Shown here: piece after piece, positions 34,801 to 43,866 of the stretch | Position numbering within the stretch: position 1 is the first letter of the stretch | Layout: each line of letters starts with the position of its first letter | The notes under the pieces: model-generated | Told to the model about the DNA's origin: nothing | The model's input: the letters and a program-made list of their open reading frames with translations, nothing else | Database searches by the model: none | Position numbers and translations under genes: made by a program | From: Nilaparvata lugens | Taxonomy: Eukaryota; Arthropoda; Insecta; Hemiptera; Delphacidae | Direction of reading: 5' to 3' | Assembly: GCF_014356525.2 (NCBI RefSeq) | Contig: NC_052506.1 | Coordinates: 29,097,637 to 29,161,636 of the forward strand | DNA: 64,000 nucleotides

Positions 34801-35388
34801 TTTATGAGGAGGCACAACAGGCTTAATATGCCCAAAACTGTCCCTTTTAAAATTTATACTACAGTCCAAATCAAAATCTAGGTTAAGCTACTATCACTCA
34901 TCAAAATAACAATTTATTCACACTTCAAAAAACAAACACATCATTAATTACCAATAGATATACTATGAATTCGATTTAGAATGATATCCTATGTTTGCTA
35001 CAATATTTGTTAATATACTCTGTATCACTAACAGCATCTAGTTACTATTTTGGACTTTCTGAAGTAGAAAGACATGTTTTCAAAAAAAAGAGAAATAAAC
35101 GAAAATGAGTCTTTCTTGCTGAATTTTCCATCTCGTGAGATCAGCTGGATGATCCCACACATGCACTCATTCACACTCTTTCATTACGGTATCGACAGAC
35201 GATAAAATTTCCAGCTGTTTTTCCAAGGACGTATTTACCCTTTTAATGTCCTTCAGCGAGTTTTCCCTGGGTTGAGACCTAGTGCAATCGAATCTTCATA
35301 TCATAAACCTACTTTGTTCCAAATTCCGTAAAAATCGATGAAGCCGTTTTCGAGATCCGTTAAACATAAATATATACCCATATAACCA
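31836..35388. other. No supported gene; possible repeat near the right end
   Basis: 32420-32800 is G+C-richer, with three overlapping + strand ORFs and no domain. 33324-33799 has short unsupported ORFs. From about 35190 to 35388 the text (AAATTCCGTAAAAATCGATG, CCGTTTTCGAGATCCGTT, ATATACCCATATAACC) has the character of an interspersed repeat tail that abuts the mini-Helitron, but I cannot classify it. Confidence 0.4.
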
Positions 35389-35632
35389 TACTAGCAGGAA
35401 CCCGTGCTCCGCAAGGATCTATTTTAAAACTTGACAAACTGAAAACTTGACGTAATGAAATCTTGAAGAATTGAGAATAGGCCTATAACCATCCTTGGTT
35501 AATTAAGAATCTATATTCAAAATTTCAAGTTAATTAATCCAGTAGTTCAGACGTGATGATGCGTCAAACATAACTTTCCTATCCCGTACGTGTATAAATA
35601 AGCCAGTTCATTACTTCATTAATTATTATAGA
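35389..35632 (-). mobile_element. Mini-Helitron, about 244 bp, minus orientation
   Basis: On the minus strand it runs from TCTATAATAATTAATGAAG (35632) to GCGGAGCACGGGTTCCTGCTAG (end shown from CGGAGC) at 35389, followed by T. TC start, CTAG end and the GC-rich subterminal segment fit a Helitron. Shared internal blocks with 38261-38480 and 38650-38885 are ACTGGCTTAT, GACGCATCATCACGTCTGAA and AACC.AGGATGGTTATAGGCC. There is no coding capacity. Confidence 0.82.
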
Positions 35633-35843
35633 TATATAGTTAACGACTGCAAGAGATAGGACTGTGGAACAGAATAGTGGTGAAACTATGATAGCCCCAG
35701 AAGTAGCTCAAAAACAAAAGTAGGTATAGTACTACATGAACTTTTTGAAAGTGATTTGAAAAAAAATGTTAAAACAACAGAACTGAAAGTTGTCAACCTT
35801 ATCATTCTACCTCCATTTGGAGAGGCTTTCATCTGAATGTAAA
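35633..35843. other. Spacer between two Helitrons
   Basis: A+T-rich, no feature seen. Confidence 0.5.
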
Positions 35844-36736
35844 TCTATATAGATAAAGATGAATGTATGTTTGTTTCCTATAGACTTGAAAACGTCTTGA
35901 CATAACGGCATGAAATTTTGGGAATATGTTGTGTGAATATTGGGGATGGTTTCTGAACAGAGATTTTAATAGGGGGGCTAATGATAATTATTTATTAATC
36001 TATTTTACAGACCTATGTTTTCGAAATTGTCGGCCGAGCGGCTACTGAAAAACGGAAAAATGACCATGATGATATGATTTAGCATCTAAAGTTACCAGCT
36101 GTAATAAACATGTCACCCTGTGATAAATTGTGTAATGGTATTGAAACGGTAGTTTGGAGTTGAAGTGTAGTTGATTGGTACCAATTGTGTAGATAATGGT
36201 TCCTTAGAAGACAAAATAATACAAATAATTATCACTCCCCTATCATTGAGAAACTGGAAAATGTTTCCAAAAAAAATCATTCACCCCATGAAAGAGATTT
36301 GTTCATATTGCATTCATTGATTACTGAAGAATGAGAGGATATTACAATTTATTTGAATTTAGCTTAGCTTATATTCATCCTAAAATGCAAGATGGAAAGA
36401 ATATATAATTCTGTGTGATTCATCGTACATCGCATTTTTCCTGGACCATCTATTGACAATCAACAACTATGAAAACATTGAATTCATCTTTGAAACACTG
36501 ATTCAACCTATGTTTTTTAATTCAACACTTTACTAATAGATATTATTACCAATTGATTGAGAAGAATATGTTTTCGGAATAATGAATGCTACATGACAAA
36601 GCAAATAGGAAGTCTGTATTGAGATGTGAATGAAAATATTGATTGTCGGATAGATTTCATGATTCACCAAATAAAGTTAAGTGTGACATGAGATACATTG
36701 ACATTTTGGCGGTACGAAGTTCGCCGGGTAAGCTAT
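35844..36736 (+). mobile_element. Non-autonomous Helitron, plus orientation
   Basis: The 5' end TCTATATAGATAAAGATGAA at 35844 is the classic arthropod Helitron start. The 3' end is GGTACGAAGTTCGCCGGG followed by TAAGCTAT at 36736, where the last base has changed from the expected CTAG. It is the inverted relative of 27962-28888, sharing blocks across its length. There is no Rep/helicase ORF. The short ORF 36643-36837 crosses the 3' boundary and is not real. Confidence 0.87.
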
Positions 36737-37089
36737 TTATAAATAAAACTTTACTATTAATAGTCAACGCTTTGAAAAAAGACAGGTTCAATCACCAGGA
36801 ATACTATAAATTCTATGAGGGACCAGTAAGCCATTAATTTTCAGTAGTTCAATCACTTCCATTATGGACACTGGATATATTATGGACAATCAGTACGTAT
36901 GAAATTTATTAGCCACAGAATAAAAAACTTTTGATTGCAGTGACCCCGACTACTACAATATGAATAACCATTTGGATCAAATATAAGGAGTTACTCACAT
37001 CTCTCATCAACTTGTACTTTTTATTCATAAAATATTAACGAAAAATATATATAAGTTATATTGAATGAACTCACGGCTAGTACTCAAAT

Positions 37090-37203
37090 TTGTCTTTTTC
37101 TGGCCGTGCTACAAATAAATGTGGGTATGTTTTTGTAATCTTGTTGTATATTAAGAAAGTTTTCAATGTGATTTTTCATAGCAATAAAATTTGAATTTGA
37201 AAA
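37090..37203 (+). repeat. Possible LINE 3' tail
   Basis: GCTACAAATAAATGTGGG through to GCAATAAAATTTGAATTTGAA: an AATAAA-like signal and a short TTGAA repeat at the end suggest a 5'-truncated LINE tail. No coding sequence is attached. Confidence 0.25.
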
Positions 37204-37454
37204 AATAATTATCAACAAACTCCTAACCAAAGAAAATCTATGTGCCCTTTTCCAATCGGAATGTATGAAACTCCATACAGCTTATAGAAGGCGCAAGCCG
37301 AACTGCGTGGCCGAGCATAAAACAATGGAATACACTCCTGGCAAGCTCACGCAAAATTAATTTGATCAGCTGATTGACAAAATTATTTTAAGCTTTCCAA
37401 TGATTACAACATAGAAATATGTTAGAATATAATCATGTGTCAATTCAATTTTTT

Positions 37455-37650
37455 CTAAATTCAATTCAATTTATTTCACCAAAACACAAAAACAATACAA
37501 AGATGTGTCAATCAGAAAAAAAACAATAATTATTATTCTAAATATCTATATCATCTATCTGTAAAATACGGCTGGAGGTGAAGAACTACTGGCATAAGTG
37601 AAACACTTGATCGCCAGTAGGAGTAGAGTTTCTAAATCTGTTTCTAAATC
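37455..37650 (-). repeat. Possible LINE 3' UTR fragment, minus orientation
   Basis: On the minus strand, ACTCCTACTGGCGATCAAG and CCAGTAGTTCTTCACCTCC lead into A+T-rich sequence ending GTGAAATAAATTGAATTGAA. A 3' UTR followed by a pentamer tail is typical of truncated LINE copies. CTACTGGC and GCCAGTAG form a further inverted pair. Confidence 0.35.
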
Positions 37651-38260
37651 TTAAGCTAATAATTTAAAATGGAATCTTTTTATTCAAACAATGGTAAGTA
37701 TATTTAAAATAAATGCTATTAATTGTGAATTAATTCCGACAATAATGAATACCTAGTTTTAAAAGCTGAAAAAAATTTTGAACTCATAAAATATTAGGAT
37801 GGAAATAATAGTTGTGAAGTATCCAGTTTTTAATATTATTGGTACAAACTTAATAGGTACACCGATGAGCTCGTTCGGGATGCAGTTTACAATCTTTGAA
37901 GCGATGTATACCAGCTGATTACGAATAACCGTTAATATCTCAGTTCCATATGGCTTTCACTTTACCATGTTAATAACCTTACTTAATAGGATCCTTTTTC
38001 ATCCTTTGAAACCCTTAGAGGCAAAATATCTCAAAATCCGTTCTTAGTGCGCGTCTAGAATGTTTGAAGAATTACATTATTATGTAATCATCAGACACGA
38101 ATTCCCAGTGAAACGAGTAGGTATTTTGTTTGGAATTGGGAAAACAAAAGGCTGCCTGATTCAAATTGAGGAGGATCCTAATCGAACTAAAATTCATTGA
38201 TGTATTGGAAAAATCAATATGATTCTTTGAGGTTTTCAAGTATTATGTATTCTTCAGTTT
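37651..38260. other. No gene seen
   Basis: A+T-rich sequence between repeats. No ORF of note. Confidence 0.5.
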
Positions 38261-38649
38261 TCTATACTATAATAAAGGAAAGAACTGGCTTATACATGTG
38301 AGGAATAGGGAATTATGCTTGACGCATCATCATGTCTGAAATATACTCAACTGATTAATTTGAAATTTTGCATATAGATTCTTAATTAACCGAGGATGAT
38401 TATTTATGCCTATTTTCAGTTCTTCAAGATTTAATTTCGACAAGTTTTCAATTTGTCATGCTTCCAGTTGTTGTATAGAAGCAGCTGAATATTTCTTTTA
38501 AAAGGGACACTAGTTGATAGGTATGATTGGGGATCCTATTCGAATAAAAATAACTGATTTTCTGTCGCATCAAAACCGCACCGATTTCTCAAACCGTTCA
38601 AAAGTTATTCTCATTCAAAGATACTGATAAATCATCCATCTATCCATCA
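38261..38649 (+). repeat. Helitron-family copy with divergent 3' part
   Basis: It starts TCTATACTATAATAAAGGAA and follows the mini-Helitron sequence (GAACTGGCTTATACA, GACGCATCATCATGTCTGAA, TTAACCGAGGATG) to about 38470. It then diverges into other sequence up to the next element's TC start at 38650. The terminal CTAG hairpin is absent from this copy. Confidence 0.65.
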
Positions 38650-38885
38650 TCTTTACTATAATAATGGAAAGAGCTGGCTCATACACGTACGTGATGTAGG
38701 AAAATTATGTTTGACACATCATCACGTCTGAACTACTGGACTTATTGATTTGAAATTTTGCATAAAGATTCTTCATTAACCGAGGATGGTTATAGGCCTA
38801 TTTTCAAATTTCGAATTTCTTATTACGTCAAGTTTTCATTTTGCAGTTTAAAATAGACCCTTGCGAAGCACGGGTTACCTACTAG
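38650..38885 (+). mobile_element. Mini-Helitron, about 236 bp, plus orientation
   Basis: It begins TCTTTACTATAATAATGG and ends CCTTGCGAAGCACGGGTTAC followed by CTACTAG at 38885 and then T. It is the same family as 35389-35632. ACGGGTTAC near the end is matched by GTAACCCGT just outside the element, so the junction itself forms a palindrome. The element directly follows the related copy starting at 38261, as if inserted at its 3' end. Confidence 0.85.
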
Positions 38886-39297
38886 TAACCCGTGTATTCG
38901 CAAGCTTGGATAATCATAATCATGGTGTTTGAAAGTGATTCAGAGCTTGCGATTTAGAATCGTGTATTGAACCACGGAGCTATTATAATATAACGGTTGA
39001 TTTCATAGGACTGTCGTTTCCCATAGACTACATAGAACAAAATGAATTAATTAGTATCGATCATGGATATCCTATTATATTAAGCGAGCAATTTATATAT
39101 ATATATTTCGACAAAATTTGAATAATTTTTCCCAATAAATCTTACCATTGTAAATATTTGCATTTGTCAAGTAAAGTAGGGAGGTTATAGTACTGTTAAT
39201 TTTCAGCATGGACCTATAAAACCATAACAAAATTTACGAGTATTTTTAACACAACGCAGCATTTTTACAAAAAAAATTGAATTAGTCTCTGAGTAAC
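38886..39297. other. Spacer; possible start of another interspersed repeat
   Basis: ATCCTATTATATTAAGCGAG followed by CAATTTATATATATATAT at 39068-39106 has the look of a repeat end, but no matching second end is visible in the window. Confidence 0.3.
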
Positions 39298-40062
39298 TAG
39301 TAGTTCTGTTAACAGTAGACTTCGCGCAGTTAAAAAACCACAACCTCCTCTAATATTGTCCATCGGAGCAGAGTGAATTATTTCCTTCCTGTCCTGACGT
39401 GTCGGCTAGATATCGGTGTGTAAGCTAATGGCTGTCTGAGTTTTTGTATTGACAATAATGATTAATATTCATTATAATTAATTATGAGCATAACAATGTT
39501 AATAATTTTTGTAAACAACTATGCTACTATCATCAAAATGTTACAGAGTTAAAAGCAGAGAAAAGTCGGGAGAAGATAATATGTTCTACTTCCAGTTATC
39601 AATTGCTTATCTTATTGCTTGCAATACTTAATAGTCCACACGACAGCTGATTTTCTAACAAGTTACACTGAGATATTAACTACATGCGTCATTGCATGCA
39701 ATTAATAATACACTCGACAGCTGATTTATGATGAATAATTCTATAGTAATATTGGCGTTCGAAGGGGACTCCTTTTCCTTTTGTATTATTTTCAAAATAC
39801 TGAATTTAAGAAAACCTCATATCAGAGAATCTCTGATATGATGACATCTGATGACAGAAATAATATACATTTCTTTACATTATGCGTATAATAGGTCGAC
39901 GCGAAATTCAAAAAGGAGCATACCTGGCAAATTTCATGAAAATCTATTGCTGAGTTTCGCTGTAAATGCGGAACATATAAACATAAATATAAACTTATAA
40001 ACATAAAGAGAAATGCAAAACAGTTGACTTGAATCTTAGACCTCACTTCGCTAGGTCAATTA
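39298..40062 (+). repeat. Interspersed repeat 'family R', most complete copy (B), 765 bp
   Basis: This uninterrupted copy defines the family. It starts TAGTAGTTCTGTTAACAGTA, passes GACGTGTCGGCTAGATATCG, AGCAGAGAAAAGTCGGGAG, two CGACAGCTGATT blocks (39651 and 39715), TTTCATGAAAATCTATTGC, GTAAATGCGGAAC and a CATAAA-rich stretch, and ends AGACCTCACTTCGCTAGGTC followed by AATTA. It has no ORF, no terminal inverted repeats and no obvious target duplication. At least three other partial copies lie in the window. Confidence 0.8.
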
Positions 40063-41632
40063 GTATCCCAGGGAACCTTAACTCAGGAGACAACTATTTT
40101 ATTAATTTATGAGCTGAATAATTTCACTCTGATTCTAGACCGATTACAGTCTTCCTGGTTAGCGCTAATCTTATTCACAAACTAGTGATAATAATTGTAG
40201 TCTGTTTTTATTAATCTCTTAAGACAGCCTACAATAACTGATGAGTTGGACCTTGCATTCATGACGTGATTGATTGCAAGTAAAGCGTTAGCATACACCT
40301 TGTTAACTCAAGTGCTTTTCCAGTAATTTTTCTTGTATTTTGGGGAAATTCTTCAATAACCCGTCAAAATTGTTTTGAGTGAATGAGAAATGAAAACTTC
40401 TCGTAAACTTCAGTTCCTAACAAATGAAACTTTGTGAACTTTTCCCCTTCACCTCTACTTGTAGGCTACATTTTGAGTGCATTCAGGAAGAGTGTTTATT
40501 CGCTTCGACTTTGAAAGACAAACTTTTGGTCGACTAGTGAGGGGGAGTTTATTTCGATGCTGCTACTACTGAGAACTGATTTACTGCTGAAGAAGGAGAG
40601 ACAGTGTTTGCTACCTTCCCAATTCCCTCTCGCTCCCTCCTCAGCTCAACTTGACTGAAAAAAGTTCCGAGTCTGCTAAAAGTACAAAATAGGTCTTGAA
40701 TCTGTTGTCAAGTCGCTCAAGAGAAAGTCCGATTCAGACGCATTCCCTACTTAATTCCAATGCGGTTAATTTGGAATTTCCAGCAAATGTGAGGAAGAGA
40801 GTGACAAAAAGAACGAGAGGGATTTATTGTCTCGAGCTTCGGCTTTCGCCTGAAAGAATAACCGAATAAAAAATCTGCGGCTGCAACTTCAAGGGCTATT
40901 TTTCATTCTCGTAGTCAAGATTCAGCTGCCCCCAAGAGAATTTATTGTTCTATTGCGTTAAAAAAGACAAAATTCCCACTAGGTTACTTAGTCGTATTAA
41001 ACTTTCACAAAGCCATGGCAGCTCTTATTTGTTGGAAAATTATCCCGAAAAAGGCATCCTGGAAAACCACGGAAATTGCGCAATTCTCAAGCTTTGTTGG
41101 CTATTACAAAAGACCGTAATTAGAAATCCAGCATGCATTTTGAAAAACTTCCATATTGATATGTTAATGATCTATTGTTTTGAATAATCAACAATATTCT
41201 TGAATTAGGCTATTGAATCATACCTTAAAGATTGGGAGCCATTTTCGATAAATGAAAAAGTGAGGATTTATTCCCAGTTCTAATAAATTGAAGAGAAATT
41301 GAATACACAAATAATAAGGGTGAAATTTCAAACTGACTCTAAGCACAATTAAGCTCAAGCTTACAAACTAGTTCAAAAAACTATCTTGCATGAGGGATCG
41401 CTATTCTATAACGAGTCAATATCAGTTACATTTTTACAGTTTACAATTTTATCAAAACAATAGAGAACAGCTCTAATGGTAGCATCCATCTAATAGTTCG
41501 AAAACAAAAAATATAATTCTAATTATAACTCATTTAGATTATCAAATAGAAAAAAAACATTTCTTTTGATGATCAAAAAGTTACCTATCAATGTCTTCAT
41601 TGTCCAGTATCAGATAGTAATTATTCTTGAAA
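40063..41632. other. No gene seen
   Basis: 40480-40930 is G+C-richer. The + strand ORF 40945-41187 has no recognised domain. The rest is A+T-rich. Confidence 0.5.
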
Positions 41633-41640
41633 CACGTAAC
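41633..41640. repeat. hAT target-site duplication, left copy
   Basis: CACGTAAC flanks the left end of the hAT element and matches CACGTAAG at 46779-46786 at seven of eight positions. Eight bp is the standard hAT duplication length. Confidence 0.85.
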
Positions 41641-42176
41641 CAGTGGCGTATCCAGAGGGGGATATGGGGATGTATTCCCACCCCCCCGGGATTGGAACCT
41701 GATTTCTGATTTTTTTTGTGACTGGATCAGCCACAAAAATTAGCATCGAATGCCATATTTTCGTTATATTGTACTATGTAGGTCGAGAAATATATAAGGG
41801 ATGAGAGAATAACACTGCAATAGCATAACAATGATGATAATAGTGATGAGCTATTTTCTTATAGACAGTGATGAGTGGTCTAGTGCGTAGGAACTAGGAA
41901 GCAGGGCATAGAGAAACATACAGATAGCACTTCAACGTTGAATCACTTCACCATCTATTTTGTTATAGAGAAATTCAATATAGCTCATATTGCTCTAGTT
42001 GATTATATTTTATTCAGTTTCATGCATATCCTTAAACAAAGTTCCAGCAACTTCTTCTAGAGTACCCCCAAAAATTCCACAGTTATGATGAACGGGCGTA
42101 GTTTCTACCGTGAACAGGAGGGACACATCCCTCTTAATATTTGGAAAACATTTTTATTCCCCCCCCAAAACAATGT

Positions 42177-42186
42177 AAGTTTGAAT
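42177..42186. repeat. Proposed LINE target-site duplication, left copy
   Basis: AAGTTTGAAT occurs here and directly after the LINE (ATCA)n tail at 46713-46722. If it is the true duplication, the LINE spans 42187-46712. A ten-base match in A+T-rich DNA is suggestive, not proof. Confidence 0.5.
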
Positions 42187-42534
42187 ACCCAAGTAAAAAT
42201 CAAGTAAATTTTAAAAAATTGTTAACAAAGTTAAAACTAACCCTATCAAGTTGGTTGAATTAGTGCTTTTTTGGAGCCAAAATTTAAACATTCTAGCTTG
42301 TTATCAGAACAATAATGAGTAGTCCTTCTACAAGATCACTTTTTTATTTTAATAAAATTCTACTTCCATTCCATAAATCAAAAACCATTAGGCCTATGCA
42401 ATTCTTTGCTAAGGGAAAATCTAAATAATAAGTGGCCTACCGATCACCAAAAAAAAACTTGAAGGGAATGTTTGTTTTCAAGTGGAAAATTGCGTAATAT
42501 CGCTCAAAATTGAAGGTATATTTACAAAATTTTC

Positions 42535-42592
42535 CGGACCCCCCCTTGGTGGGGGGTATGGAATACCCCCCACTCCCCCCCGGTGTCTCCCT
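42535..42592. other. C-run and G-run palindromic patch
   Basis: CGGACCCCCCCTTGGTGGGG continues into GTATGGAATACCCCCC and ACTCCCCCCCGG. The runs can pair with each other (CCCCCC with GGGGGG) and form a strong stem. Similar C-runs occur in the hAT ends, so this patch may belong to hAT sequence and not the LINE, which would move the LINE 5' boundary to the right. Confidence 0.55.
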
Positions 42593-42610
42593 CAAATTCT
42601 CTTTTTCAGT

Positions 42611-42860
42611 TTTTACTGGATCCCATTTCGCTCTATCTCCACCATGAACACGATCTTCCACTACTGGATTCCATCTCTCTCTATCTCCACTTGGACTCGA
42701 TTTTCCACCACTGGATTCCATCTCTCTCTGTCTCCACTTGGACTCGATCTTCCACTACTGGATTCCTTCTCGCTTACCTCCACTTGGACCCGATTCTTCC
42801 ACTACTGGATACCTACTCGCTCTATCTCCACTTGGACCAGATCTCCCACTACCAGTTCTT
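42611..42860 (+). repeat. 47-bp minisatellite, about five copies
   Basis: The motif ACTGGAT recurs at 42615, 42663, 42710, 42757 and 42804 (periods 48, 47, 47, 47), with a decayed sixth start near 42850. Each unit carries CTCTATCTCCACTTGGAC or a close variant. Because 47 is not a multiple of three, all three forward frames stay open here (ORFs at 42482-42955, 42583-42936 and 42738-42950). They are repeat artefacts. The array lies about 250 bp upstream of the LINE endonuclease ORF. Confidence 0.93.
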
Positions 42861-43110
42861 CCTCAATCTTCATCTTATTCACCATTACGATTATTCATCA
42901 CCGGAACTCCACACATCTACATCTTATTGTGTTTAGTGAATTTTTTTTGAACTAGTACTTTAAATAGTGAAGGGAGCCGAACTGTCAAGGCATGCTGAAT
43001 GCACTCGAATCAAGAGACTTTTTCATTTAGGTTAAGTTTTATCAGTTTCATCCCCATTTTCCCCGTCATGTGTCGTTCTGAGGTCGGTTCACGATTGGTC
43101 TGCTGCTTCC

Positions 43111-43866
43111 ATGATGCCTCTCACTGACACGTCAGCTCGCTCGCCCTCAAGTAGGTATGATTATTTCAATAATAGTAATAATGACGCAGGTATGTTTCTA
43201 GCAAATAAGCTCCACTCTTTCAAAAAACTTTTCAAGGCTGCTCACCTTAACGTACAATCACTCAGTTGCCACATTGATGAACTCAGAGCAATCTTCCGTT
43301 TTCAGGACTTCAATATAATCGGAATTTCCGAATCATTTTTGAAGCCTAGTATTTCATCAAATTTTGTTGCATTGCCTGGATATAATCTTTTCCGGAATGA
43401 TAGATTAAATAAAGCTTGTGGGGGTGTAGCAATTTATGTGAAAGAAGGTATCAAAACAAAAGTTTTAATCACATCTAAACAAGAGTATTGTTCCAGACCA
43501 GAGTTTATGCTACTTGAATTATCCTTATCTAGTACTGATAAATTACTCGTTGGTATCTGTTATCGCCCACCAAAAATAGGTCATTTCACAGATTTCGAAA
43601 ATGCCTTGCTTTCTCTTATGCCTTGTTATAACCGTATACTAGTTATGGGGGATATGAACACCGACTTGAACATGACAAATCGTAACTTTGACTACTTTCA
43701 ACTGACTACAATTTTCCAATGCCTAAACATGACTATTTTACCTCTCGATTCAACTCATCATACTAATGAATCAGACACACTCATTGACCTTCTCATTGTT
43801 AGTGATCCCAATGAGGTTGTTCAAGCAGGCCAATCTCAGTCCCAGCTATTTCTAGACATGATTTGA
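43111..43866 (+). CDS. LINE AP-endonuclease domain (5' half of the broken ORF)
   Basis: The 251-codon ORF encodes an APE-type endonuclease of a non-LTR retrotransposon, which nicks the target DNA. Visible in order: AAHLNVQSL with the catalytic Asn (residue 47), IIGISESF with the metal-binding Glu (residue 74), GGVAIYV, ICYRPP (about 149-154), LVMGDMNTD (about 177-185) and the SDTLIDLLIV block (221-230). The domain is nearly complete. The final SRHD histidine motif lies just past a frameshift near 43846-43850 and is read in the next frame. The ATG at 43111 is a natural start, with about 40 residues before the domain. No ORF1 precedes it. The copy is broken only by this frameshift, which points to recent activity. 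Confidence 0.88.
   Translation: MMPLTDTSARSPSSRYDYFNNSNNDAGMFLANKLHSFKKLFKAAHLNVQSLSCHIDELRAIFRFQDFNIIGISESFLKPSISSNFVALPGYNLFRNDRLNKACGGVAIYVKEGIKTKVLITSKQEYCSRPEFMLLELSLSSTDKLLVGICYRPPKIGHFTDFENALLSLMPCYNRILVMGDMNTDLNMTNRNFDYFQLTTIFQCLNMTILPLDSTHHTNESDTLIDLLIVSDPNEVVQAGQSQSQLFLDMI

Noticed and set aside
36643..36837. 64-codon + strand ORF
   Set aside because: It runs over the 3' end of a Helitron into flanking DNA, so it cannot be an old conserved gene.
42482..42955. Three overlapping + strand ORFs (157, 117 and 70 codons), possibly a LINE ORF1
   Set aside because: All are translations of the 47-bp minisatellite in different frames. No coiled coil, zinc knuckle or RRM pattern is visible.
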